Notes under the pieces: model-generated
Told to the model about the DNA's origin: nothing
What the model saw: the letters and a program-made list of their open reading frames with translations, nothing else
The model's database searches: none
Part shown: one piece after another, positions 12,801 to 18,743 of the stretch
Layout of the letters: every line of letters begins with the position of its first letter
Numbering within the stretch: position 1 is the first letter of the stretch
Made by a program: the position numbers and the translations under genes
From: Kangiellaceae bacterium
GTDB taxonomy: Bacteria; Pseudomonadota; Gammaproteobacteria; Enterobacterales; Kangiellaceae
DNA: 61,675 bases
Reading direction: 5' to 3'
Assembly: GCA_026196875.1 (NCBI GenBank)
Contig: JAPHTP010000022.1
Span: 1 to 61,675 of the forward strand

Positions 12801-15800
12801 GCCAAGATTTCTACTTCACCAATAGAATAGGGAACGAACATTTCTTCTTGTTCTTGACCTATCTTCGCAGCCATTGCCGCCTGCAACGAGCCGTCAATTA
12901 GTGATGGATGCAAAACAAAATCATCAATCTTACTATCAGCTATATCAGGTAGTTTTAATTCTCCAAGGACTTCATGTTCATTGTTATAAACATCCTGTAA
13001 AACTTGAAAGCTAGGGCCAAGATTTAGGCCTAAAGACTTAAATAATGGATACGCTTCTTTGCCATCAATAACTTTTTCGACCCGGCTTTTAATATTCTCT
13101 ATATCGACAAATTCAGGCTCGGCTTGTAAATCTTCATCATCGGCATAAACGATTCTTCCTTGTGAATAAAGTTGTTTCTTACCTTCTTTACCTTCACTAA
13201 AAACCTCAAAGTTAACTGTATCGCCGTTGGGTTTAAGATCAATGAGAGTTTCCGTTGTTCTATTTGACTCAACAGTTAAAGGGCTAACCCATACTATATT
13301 TTGAATTTTTTGCACTTTTTGACCAATTGCTAGCTCACCTGACTTACGTGCAAGGTCTAAATATGCGACTCCCGGTAAAGTTTGAATATCAGATACTAGA
13401 TGATCATAAATAAAAAATTCTTTTTCATTAAAGTTCTTTTTAAAGACCTGTCTTTCAAAAGTTGACTGATTTGTATCAATTAGTGGGTGAAGCGATCTTG
13501 TTGATTGGTTAGCAATTTTGCCTGAGTCAAATTGCTTTACTACCCAATGCCGCTTATCTGCAAATGGATAGGTAGGAAGCGATATCTTTGAAGCTTTCTG
13601 GTGCTTAAATCCACTCCAGTCATTAAGCAGACCTTCAACCCATAGCTGCGCCAACTTTCTTGTATCACGACTATGTGAAAGCATTTCTACAAACTCTTGC
13701 TTTTCCTTTTTGTTTAGTAGCTTAGTTAATCCCTCAGAGTTTTTAACATGACCGGCAATAATATTTTCATCTGAGGCTTTGTCTACAAAGCTTTCTAATC
13801 GAGTCACGAGCTCTTCAATTGATGAGGCAACCACTGCAACACGATGTTCAAATGACTTTCGACCTACTTGCAACGTATAGGCCATATCGCTGAAATTGCT
13901 CTGACAGCCTTTACGAATATCTCTATCTTTCAGATAAGCAATTAAACGGCGAGCATATTCTAATAATTGAACTTCTGTTTTTGCAGATAGCGGAAATACA
14001 GTTTCTCGAGCCTGAAATGAATCAACCTCATCAGATATATCTTGGTTTAGTTTATCTGCGTTTACGTATTCCTCTACAATTAGATGGGCGTTAGCTCCAC
14101 CCGCGCCGAAAGAGCTTACCCCTGCTCTCAGTGGGAAAGTCTCGTCATCAATTGATTTTGGTTCCCATTCGATCAGTTCTTGTTGTACATAAAACGGAGA
14201 GTTTTCGAAATCGATATGTTCATTAAGTTTTGTTGAATGTAACGAAGGTACCAATTGCCGATTCTTCATTTGGAGAAGAACTTTAAATAATCCAACTATT
14301 CCAGCCGCAGCTTCCAGGTGGCCAATATTGCTCTTTATAGAACCAATAGCGCATGTTTGATTGGGAATATCATATTTGCTAAACGCTTTCGACAAGCCCG
14401 AAACTTCGATCGGATCGCCTAACTCTGTACCAGTTCCATGTGTTTCAATATAACCAATTGTACGAGCGTCGACCTTTGCCTGTTTTAGGGCATCGTTGAT
14501 TAAATCTGCTTGTGCGTTAGGGTTAGGGACAGTATATCCGCTATTTCTGCCGCCATGATTAATTGTAGCTCCCTTAATTACACCATGGATGTTATCACCT
14601 GCTTTAATGGCTTCTTGAAGCGGCTTTAACAAGACTGCAGCAATTCCTTCGCCAGCAACATATCCGTCCGCGCCTGTTCCAAAACTTTTACACAAACCAT
14701 CTTTAGATAATGCGCCCAAAGACTCATTTATGTCGTGCTTAGATTGGTGTATATCTAGATTAACCCCGCCGGCAATTGCGCTAGAACATTCCCCTTTTAT
14801 GATTGCATCACATGCCAAATAAATTGCTGTTAGACTTGAGGAACATGCCGTATCAATTGTTAAACTAGGGCCTGAGAAATTAAAGAAATAAGAAATCCTA
14901 TTCGCAATACTCCATAAAAATGAGTTAGGGTTTGCATCCTCTCCGACGATTTTACTTTCAGCGCCGATCATTTGGTACATTGCCCAGACAGCACCAACAT
15001 AGACTCCTATGTTTCGAGACGATTTCTCATCAACAATTGTCTCAGGCGTATATCCTGCGTCTTCAATAGTTTCCCAAGCAACTTCTAGAAAGAGTCTCTC
15101 CTGAGGGTCAAGCATTTCCGCTTCCCGAGGCGAAATATTGAAGAAGAGAGAATCAAACTTGTCCAGTCCTTCTATAAACCCACCTCGATACCGCTTACTC
15201 GCTAATTTTGCAAATCGCTTTTCAAGTCGTTCACTAGAAATATCTTCAATACAATCCATTCCATCAGCTAGGTTCTTCCAAAGTTGATTAATGTTTTCTG
15301 CTCTCGGAAGCCGACCAGCCATTCCTACAACGGCTATGTCTTTCGGAGTCTCTAGTCTAGCTAAAGTTGAAGAAACCTTTGCTTCTCTCGTCCGACTTAG
15401 ACTTGCGCTAAATTTATTATCGTTTTTGGTGGGATTCTCCTCACTAGTTTCTTCAACCTTGGACTCTATACCACTTACTGACTGGCCACTCCCAACAGAT
15501 GTCAATTTCGAACTCTCTAAGCCCTCGCTATAACTTGGAGTGTTACCGGCCAAGCTCTTAGAAATATTGTGATACTTCTTTAACTTAAACTTCGCATTGA
15601 TATTTGCAAGGGCACTATTTGAGCCACCATAATTAGTTAACTCTGGAATGTTGACTCTATTGTTAAATAGTGAAATCAATTTGGAGAGAACAGTTTCAGC
15701 GTCTGATTCTTGCATTCCGACAGGTACAGCTAAGCGTACTAGCCCGTTGATTGTGCTATTTTTTTGCATTCCGACACTGTGAGCTCCTAAACGAATTCCA

Positions 15801-18460
15801 GTCTCTTGGAAAACCCATGCGATAAAAGAGTCAACCGGCAATTCAAAACCTCTAAACTCAGCTAGTTGTTTAACGTCTATCAAAACACAATGGCCACCTG
15901 AAGGCGTAACAATCGGAACGTTATTTTTAGCTAATCCAGCCGAAATACTGCGCACTAAATTCATTCGTCGAATCACACGTTTTTCAATTTGACCCGGATT
16001 ATTAAATGCCAATGCCACCAACTTTTTATCAATTACATCGAGGGCGACTCCCTCCTGACTGATAAGAGTCTGTATTTTGCTATGGAGAGCGAAATCGTTG
16101 GTTGCAATTAGGCCTCCTTTATTCACTGCAAAGTCCTTCGCTAAGCTTGCAATCACAACATCCGCATATGAGCAGAATTCATGACATACTTGCCATATAG
16201 TCTTATCTGAGTAGTCAGCGTCATGCTTAATAACAAACCTAGCATTCTCTAGTATTCTAGTTGCATCAAGAACTAAGGAAATTGAGTACTCCGCAAGAAG
16301 CGATCTCAGCTGTTTAACCTGTTTAATTGAAGTAGGTAATCCACCCGCAGCATTATCACTTAATTCGACGTATACAAATGCAATATTTTGCGCATTCCGT
16401 TCGACCTGGCTTGCCAGTGAATCCCAATCTATCCCGCCTTTAAAAATCTCAGAGGACGAAATTTCAAAGATTGCTCGACTAGGTATCTCTACTGGTTTAA
16501 AGCTATTGTCGATTAAGCTAAAAATGGCTGTAGGAAAGAGTATGTTTTGTAACACTTCTCCTTTTGATTCCCATGCTTTACAGAATACTTTTTCCGAAGT
16601 TCTTCCTGATTCTGTTAAAGAAAGGTACTCGAATGGAAATACGCTACGTAGGCTTTCTTGTGTATTGACTAACTGTTGAAGCTGACCATGATATTGACGC
16701 ATTTGCTCATCAATAAGAGGAAATTTGAGTTGCGCCCATGAATCTGTTTTTAGGTCAAACGATACTTTCTCGTGCGCCAACCTCATAGGATTAAAATAAC
16801 AATCCGCCAGTGAAGATGCCTGTATTCCATTCGCAAATTCTACTTCCGCTCGATTGCTTGTTTCATTGAGCACTTGAGGAGTCGAAATAGTTTCTAGAAC
16901 AACACTATCTTTAATCGACGTATCCTCATATTCAATCGATGCATCTTTCTCATTCTCGGCTTGCTTAACTTCCGAGTAAAACTCACTCAAATTGTGATTG
17001 TCAGCATCAGATGTCTGCTGTTTAGATGGATCAGCAATCATCATTACTAAATCCAGTACATTCTCCGGATCACTGTCTTCCTTCGACCGGCAAAGATAAA
17101 TGGTTTGAGTTAGAGGACGGAATTTGTTTTTAAACTGTAAATTGCCTTCGTCGTTAAAGATACCTTGGGCGCGCAGGCCATCCAGGATTTTATCAACCCT
17201 GGGATCTACATTCTCTGATTCCTCTAGCTTCGGCCCTAGTGTTACCCCTAGACTAAGCATATCCTGGTCTTCAGCAACTAGAGTTTTAATAATGTTTACA
17301 ATGGCATACTCTAATCCTCCCAATGGCATATCTGCAGGGTAGAATTCCAGATCCATCAGATACCCATTGAGTTCTTTTGACATTGGAGAAATGATAACTA
17401 CATTTTGAAGCGCGTCAGCGACGTATGTAAGAAAAATTCGATGTTCACTACTAAAAGTCCCAGCTAGTATTTCGTCCTTCGCAATAAATACCAATGGATT
17501 AACCATTGTCCTAGCATCGCACCACTGATCAATTGTCTCTATTATTTGCGCTGTTATATCTTCGCAGGAGCCGCATTTGAATTCTTCAGTTCTACAATCA
17601 CCGGCTTTCTCAAATTTTGAAACCTGATAACGAAGCCGCCTCATCTTCCCACCTTTTAGGCTGAAGCTTTTCAAATCTTGTACCCTCTGATTAACACTAA
17701 AGGGTGTTGATGAATACGGTTTCCCTGCAATTTCTTCTAATTCAAAATTAGTCAGAACATTAAGTTCTAGATTGTTATCCAAACAATAACTCGATAACTC
17801 TTGTGATAATTCATCAAAGTAATCTTCCGGCCCTGTATACGCATAAGCAAGGATAATATTATTGCTCCGGCTATAATTAAAATACCCTTCTTGAGAGCTC
17901 CCTATAAATATATTTGGAGCGATGTTCTTGGTCCCTCTTGATACCGAAGATTCATTTTTATATTTTTCAAAGATATCTTTTACGATAGGGCCCAGTGTTG
18001 GATGTTGCTCTATATCAGAATGTAAGGCGCGTATTGCTTTCCGAGTTTGTTTATAAACTAAGCTGTCATTGTCTGCTCTTGTCGCATGGCTACTCGCTAA
18101 ATCTATTACACTCTCAATTTGCTCGCTTGATTCGTTACGGATCGGTTTAGCGATATTAGGGCTAGCGCTATTATTGTCTTTGTCGATATCGAACATTCTT
18201 GTTAAGACCGCGCTATGCCCATTTACAAAGTACTTAGCTAAGTCATTAATGTTAAAATTCTCAAAAAGTAATGTTTTTGGTAACGAACCGAAGTCATCTT
18301 CCAACTTTTTAACTATCTTAAGTACGAAAAACGAATCTATGCCAAGCTCTGCAAACGGTGCAAAAGTATCAAAATCATGCTCACTTGAATCAGAGACTTC
18401 TCCAATTAAAGACTTTAGATAAGACTCTGTTAAATCTAATAAAAGATCGTTATCAAACAT
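3818..18460 (-). CDS. Giant trans-AT PKS: ACP-DUF2156-like-PLP lyase-KS-DH-KR-ACP-KS-DH-KR-ACP-KS
   Basis: The protein has 4880 residues and no AT domain, so malonyl loading must come from a free AT. Domains by approximate residue are: ACP 1-85 (Ser ~42 in LGIDSFF); GNAT/DUF2156-like 150-475; tryptophanase-like PLP lyase 545-935; KS1 1039-1465 (Cys1206); DH1 1655-1940; KR1 2195-2395; ACP 2470-2540 (LGFDSIG); KS2 2612-3050; DH2 3234-3500; KR2 3788-3985; ACP 4075-4145 (YGLDSIS); KS3 4219-4650, then a tail. All three KSs have Cys, the HGTGT histidine and the GHLE histidine. Both DHs have the first His and a D...Q or D...H second motif, but the usual Gly of HxxxG is Asp or Thr. Both KRs carry a VLRD/ILQD segment, as in B-type KRs. 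KS3's carrier is on the next protein. The two modules should each add an alpha,beta-unsaturated unit. The lyase-bearing N-terminus is very unusual. Confidence 0.92.
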   Translation of the reverse strand: MFDNDLLLDLTESYLKSLIGEVSDSSEHDFDTFAPFAELGIDSFFVLKIVKKLEDDFGSLPKTLLFENFNINDLAKYFVNGHSAVLTRMFDIDKDNNSASPNIAKPIRNESSEQIESVIDLASSHATRADNDSLVYKQTRKAIRALHSDIEQHPTLGPIVKDIFEKYKNESSVSRGTKNIAPNIFIGSSQEGYFNYSRSNNIILAYAYTGPEDYFDELSQELSSYCLDNNLELNVLTNFELEEIAGKPYSSTPFSVNQRVQDLKSFSLKGGKMRRLRYQVSKFEKAGDCRTEEFKCGSCEDITAQIIETIDQWCDARTMVNPLVFIAKDEILAGTFSSEHRIFLTYVADALQNVVIISPMSKELNGYLMDLEFYPADMPLGGLEYAIVNIIKTLVAEDQDMLSLGVTLGPKLEESENVDPRVDKILDGLRAQGIFNDEGNLQFKNKFRPLTQTIYLCRSKEDSDPENVLDLVMMIADPSKQQTSDADNHNLSEFYSEVKQAENEKDASIEYEDTSIKDSVVLETISTPQVLNETSNRAEVEFANGIQASSLADCYFNPMRLAHEKVSFDLKTDSWAQLKFPLIDEQMRQYHGQLQQLVNTQESLRSVFPFEYLSLTESGRTSEKVFCKAWESKGEVLQNILFPTAIFSLIDNSFKPVEIPSRAIFEISSSEIFKGGIDWDSLASQVERNAQNIAFVYVELSDNAAGGLPTSIKQVKQLRSLLAEYSISLVLDATRILENARFVIKHDADYSDKTIWQVCHEFCSYADVVIASLAKDFAVNKGGLIATNDFALHSKIQTLISQEGVALDVIDKKLVALAFNNPGQIEKRVIRRMNLVRSISAGLAKNNVPIVTPSGGHCVLIDVKQLAEFRGFELPVDSFIAWVFQETGIRLGAHSVGMQKNSTINGLVRLAVPVGMQESDAETVLSKLISLFNNRVNIPELTNYGGSNSALANINAKFKLKKYHNISKSLAGNTPSYSEGLESSKLTSVGSGQSVSGIESKVEETSEENPTKNDNKFSASLSRTREAKVSSTLARLETPKDIAVVGMAGRLPRAENINQLWKNLADGMDCIEDISSERLEKRFAKLASKRYRGGFIEGLDKFDSLFFNISPREAEMLDPQERLFLEVAWETIEDAGYTPETIVDEKSSRNIGVYVGAVWAMYQMIGAESKIVGEDANPNSFLWSIANRISYFFNFSGPSLTIDTACSSSLTAIYLACDAIIKGECSSAIAGGVNLDIHQSKHDINESLGALSKDGLCKSFGTGADGYVAGEGIAAVLLKPLQEAIKAGDNIHGVIKGATINHGGRNSGYTVPNPNAQADLINDALKQAKVDARTIGYIETHGTGTELGDPIEVSGLSKAFSKYDIPNQTCAIGSIKSNIGHLEAAAGIVGLFKVLLQMKNRQLVPSLHSTKLNEHIDFENSPFYVQQELIEWEPKSIDDETFPLRAGVSSFGAGGANAHLIVEEYVNADKLNQDISDEVDSFQARETVFPLSAKTEVQLLEYARRLIAYLKDRDIRKGCQSNFSDMAYTLQVGRKSFEHRVAVVASSIEELVTRLESFVDKASDENIIAGHVKNSEGLTKLLNKKEKQEFVEMLSHSRDTRKLAQLWVEGLLNDWSGFKHQKASKISLPTYPFADKRHWVVKQFDSGKIANQSTRSLHPLIDTNQSTFERQVFKKNFNEKEFFIYDHLVSDIQTLPGVAYLDLARKSGELAIGQKVQKIQNIVWVSPLTVESNRTTETLIDLKPNGDTVNFEVFSEGKEGKKQLYSQGRIVYADDEDLQAEPEFVDIENIKSRVEKVIDGKEAYPLFKSLGLNLGPSFQVLQDVYNNEHEVLGELKLPDIADSKIDDFVLHPSLIDGSLQAAMAAKIGQEQEEMFVPYSIGEVEILAPLEHECYTYVKEIEDPNSKVSKANVFVLNREGKVLVKIKESIGVPLTDVHEKPSEKASDIEFSELYYSFSWEETSIPAIESIEAGKNILVFTDNEALYQACQQLLESLGKPNGRLVFANFGKEFKQLDESRFLINPQRVEDYNLLFTSLSSRGWDLENLCFDGTLDIEETTDDNLEEKLSDGLETGVYALLSLSKSLAEQKLVNKISLNYFFSHRKNNLLPHQEAIAGFTKTLEIENSKVLSKVIEFESEKRDFDRLAQILILESNINSVPSTVVRYKDKKRYVRDIEEIDIAESETLRTANAGIKQQGTYLITGGAGGLGFIFAEHLAKEHQSKLILVGRSAVSKNTEDKLTRIKQLGGDAIYLECDISNPSEVKRLIEQSQSKFGGLNGILHSAGVLRDSYIKNKTKPEMEAVFGPKVYGTHFLDEATKHLKLDFFVTFSSMAAVGGNAGQCDYSFANHYMDSFVKQRERLQIAGKRHGKSLSINWSLWADGGMKLDEQTELFFKKNLGIHPLRTETGVKAFETGLNGAKTQFIIVEGDKQKIEKAWGLGESNEVAVTTQQANAQVESQDGASSDLALMVQDELAQMVMDFLKLDPEDMDLDKILLDLGFDSIGLTTYANLINEKYGLDVTPVLFFEYPSIKEIAKHLAVEHQQLTNRFHFGEAAGGQNDLPANESVAQKQSAPSESKLVLDKGWKSSANSKEQHTGGPHSVKFSPENRFKEQPIAVVGMHGVMPESDDLNEFWNNLENAENMIRVIPEDRWAWEDYHGDPLKEENKTNSKWGGFMKEVDKFDPLFFGISPREAIMMDPQQRIFLETVWKAVEDSGQKVSDLAGTKTGLFVGVATNDYSDLITRQNIGIDAYTSTGNTHSVLVNRISFLLDITGPSAPFDTACSSSLVALHRAVESIHTGSSEMAIAGGVQVMVSPSVYISFGIAGMLSNDGKCKTFDKQANGYVRGEGSGAIFIKPLAKAEEDGNHIYALIKATSENHGGKVTTLTAPNPNAQTNLLLDAYEKADIDPSSIGYIECHGTGTALGDPIEIQALQKAFSEMYKKYNRTPAEEPHCGLGSVKTNIGHLETAAGIAGIFKVLLAIKHKKIPASINFEELNPYIKLEGSPFYIVDKTVPWNSVTNEKGESLPRRSGVSSFGFGGANAHIVFEEYLPTISEKESLDETAALIVLSAKNEERLKDYAVVLLSHLNAREEALADIAYTLQVGRDEMRDRLAIVVASIDDLKHKLTRYLDNEINIDNLYRGNTLKTKGKEKQSSLKLVGAALEEQLEQLAEEWVNGSIVNWGELYTDKKVRRISLPTYPFARDRYWISKPGVEQGQPQSNKVGDSDISPIHHLVHENASTLKEQKFVTQFSGEEFYFADHIVQTQKILPGVAYMEMARVAGELAAETPVRVIRNLKWERPIVFTKDMRKIETSVKANHQGVMFEVKTPTNDKPITHCTGELSFSYQQQVPYKLDIEGIKHRCSETVISSEELYPYLNSQGLKLGRSFQIVQKICATKQEALSILKLPDNLNAGAEEFWLHPALMDGSLHTAMGLLKKVGMELPLSLPVSVGEVVILNPLKDLHYGYATWGVEELKEDVNLLKANFHLLDKNGKVLVIMKDFVSRPFFQSATQASNQSLSTGIFKTNRKQAYFESVWKESSTQSTEDSPSNKEGFIVFDQTELVSSSLKEYLSRNGSKSSNVILVGMAAKYQQLSEDVYQINPGEPKDYIKLIESLIERKIPIQNILHLWSEIDFDSNKNRLKKGLRNGVVSLLYLSRALMESQKKLDDLNKLLEPEVTALKKIKILYVFANDNENLQPQHSAMASFGKCLTLENSRYNFKSIELFDNDFSSVINPTEIIESAISELQEGTRDDFEVRYIGDKRYIREVNEIEIPTVSNLPLKENGCYIITGGLGGLGLIFARYLAKQARVKLVLSGRSILSDSHKKRIKEIESNGAEILYVRADVSKLNDVNQLVATAKKKFTSINGIIHSAGILQDSLIANKTLEELDSVFGSKVFGTVNIDQATKSEELDFFCLFSSMTSITGNAGQTDYAYANSFMDNFAVRRNQLKAQQERQGNAISINWPLWKDGGMGITQQMEAFLKDMMGIHTLETEIGLESFVNGVVSGKSQFMVMQGELNKIRRMLGVAEVDLPQPPKVVSESVMIEKLPQNLDKTSESLPKERASMQTSSQQIGKLVKQDLLRMIADTLMLDEEQLSPDIDMSEYGLDSISLGKLFGEMNGRYELDLTPAIFFEYPTLNSLSEYLGENYQEQLAGYFSDDLVENVASSTVSGLDEHTEPNYLEEHKPGDQFVNNIGATREADLSILDFRSSNDLSASFPIAIVGLSCVMPQSENAEEFWLNLKAEKDLISEIPPDRWDWKAYDGDPLEEKNKTNSKWGGFMQDVDKFDPFFFGISPMEAELMDPQQRIFLETVWHTIEDSGHKASDLAGTKTGLFVGVGGRDYLDLMRESNVDAVAYASTGNTHSILTNRISFFLDLHGPSEPIETACSSSLVAVHRAVEAIQSGSCDMAIAGGVNVLLSPGLYLAFGNAGMLATDGRCKTFDKRANGYVRGEGAGAIFLKTQQQALKDGNHIYGIVRGTGVNHGGHATSLTAPNPNAQAELLIDVYSKAKVDPNTVSYIEAHGTGTPLGDPVEINALKKAFIEIKKRDSQGELKESFCGIGSVKTNIGHLETAAGIAGVIKVLLAMKHKTIPGNIHFEELNPHIRLDNSPFYIHGKTQKWEPLVGDDERELPRRAGVSSFSFGGANAHLILEEFQPSLNQERSLITNEKASEFIFPLSAKSVEQLRQKAIELRSYLVEKLGVSNSIELDSLAYTLQVGREPMEYRVSFLANSTEQLIQRIERFISEQKSGEGICQGSIKDDKESISLISKDEDIKQALVEKLMKSNKLSSLSDMWVKGLDIDWDKLYGELKPRRISIPTYPFLRDRYWFDSSQTNISSNNIQRNNAPVNSNSNQSKDRLQELRALLSTDLTRFLEEAE
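15656..16828 (-). other. Domain: tryptophanase / tyrosine phenol-lyase-like PLP beta-eliminating lyase in giant PKS
   Basis: Residues ~545-935 follow the tryptophanase fold-type I pattern throughout. SGRTSE corresponds to QGRGAE (phosphate loop). DNAAGGLPTS corresponds to N.AGGQPVS. DATRILENARF corresponds to D.AR..ENAYF (Asp to the pyridine nitrogen, Arg to O3'). SLAKDFAVNKGG corresponds to the Schiff-base loop, with Lys775 as the expected PLP lysine. GGHCVLIDV and the C-terminal VRLAVP correspond to GGHAVFLD and VRLTIP; the family's carboxylate-binding Arg lies in the latter. The domain is somewhat shorter than the free enzymes (~390 against ~460-470 residues). All cofactor residues I can locate are present, so activity is expected. 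The substrate is unknown; beta-elimination of a cysteine-type conjugate is the favoured guess. Confidence 0.85.
17036..18013 (-). other. Domain: DUF2156 / LPG_synthase_C-like (GNAT-fold) region in giant PKS
   Basis: This stretch (residues ~150-475) lies between the first ACP and the PLP lyase and is not a standard PKS domain. Two segments resemble the C-terminal aminoacyl-transfer domain of MprF-type phosphatidylglycerol lysyltransferases. One is LKGGKMRRLRYQVSKFEKAG, matching the family's LKGKK..LR...NR.EREG pattern. The other is MDLEFYPADMPLGGLEYAI with a later LSLGV, matching the MDLMRR.PDAPNG..D.LI...LG pattern. Those enzymes transfer an aminoacyl group from tRNA. In a PKS the domain may have been reused for acyl or amino-acid transfer onto the ACP-bound chain. 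The match is by eye from short motifs. Confidence 0.55.
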
Positions 18461-18743
18461 TTAGTATCTCGTGTCGTTTTAACTAGGCTCTCGCGGTTCA
18501 TTTATCGCGACCTTCGGAAGACTTCAGGTTTGAACCCAAGGTGCGCTTTACACCAAGTCTTTGCCCAGTTTTTATATGTGGATTTTTTGTTGTAAATATC
18601 GGTTGAACTTGCCTAAAAACGATCGTTAGCAAATTCGATGTTTAAAAGAATTTTGATGAGTTTGAGCTTGTACTAATTAAAAGCTCCAAAATAAATAATC
18701 GAGTGATTAAAATCTAAATACCTAACACTAACGTTACGACGAC
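18461..18743 (-). promoter_or_regulatory. Leader region of the giant PKS gene, with two inverted repeats
   Basis: These 283 bases separate the aldehyde dehydrogenase stop from the giant PKS start. They contain a perfect 10-base palindrome AACGATCGTT at 18618-18627, inside a longer imperfect palindrome (TTGCC...GCAA). They also contain a 6-base inverted repeat GAGCTT/AAGCTC at 18664-18669 and 18681-18686. Neither hairpin is followed by a T-run on the minus strand, so neither looks like an intrinsic terminator. The Shine-Dalgarno before the PKS ATG is weak (GAG). The region may hold an operator, an mRNA leader structure or an internal promoter; I cannot tell which. Confidence 0.4.
18618..18627. 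repeat. Perfect 10-bp palindrome AACGATCGTT in PKS leader
   Basis: The sequence reads the same on both strands. It sits about 160 bases upstream of the giant PKS ATG, within a larger imperfect palindrome with TTGC/GCAA ends. It is a possible binding site for a dimeric repressor or activator. No regulator gene lies next to it. Confidence 0.35.

Noticed and set aside
18069-18422. 117-codon plus-strand open frame over the first ACP of the giant PKS
   Set aside because: Antisense shadow of the ACP; no ribosome site and no motif.
3818-18460. Frameshift or misassembly joining a stray tryptophanase gene to a PKS
   Set aside because: The frame is continuous without internal stops, codon and base use look the same across the junctions, and the lyase lacks its own start or stop. 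Fusion appears genuine.
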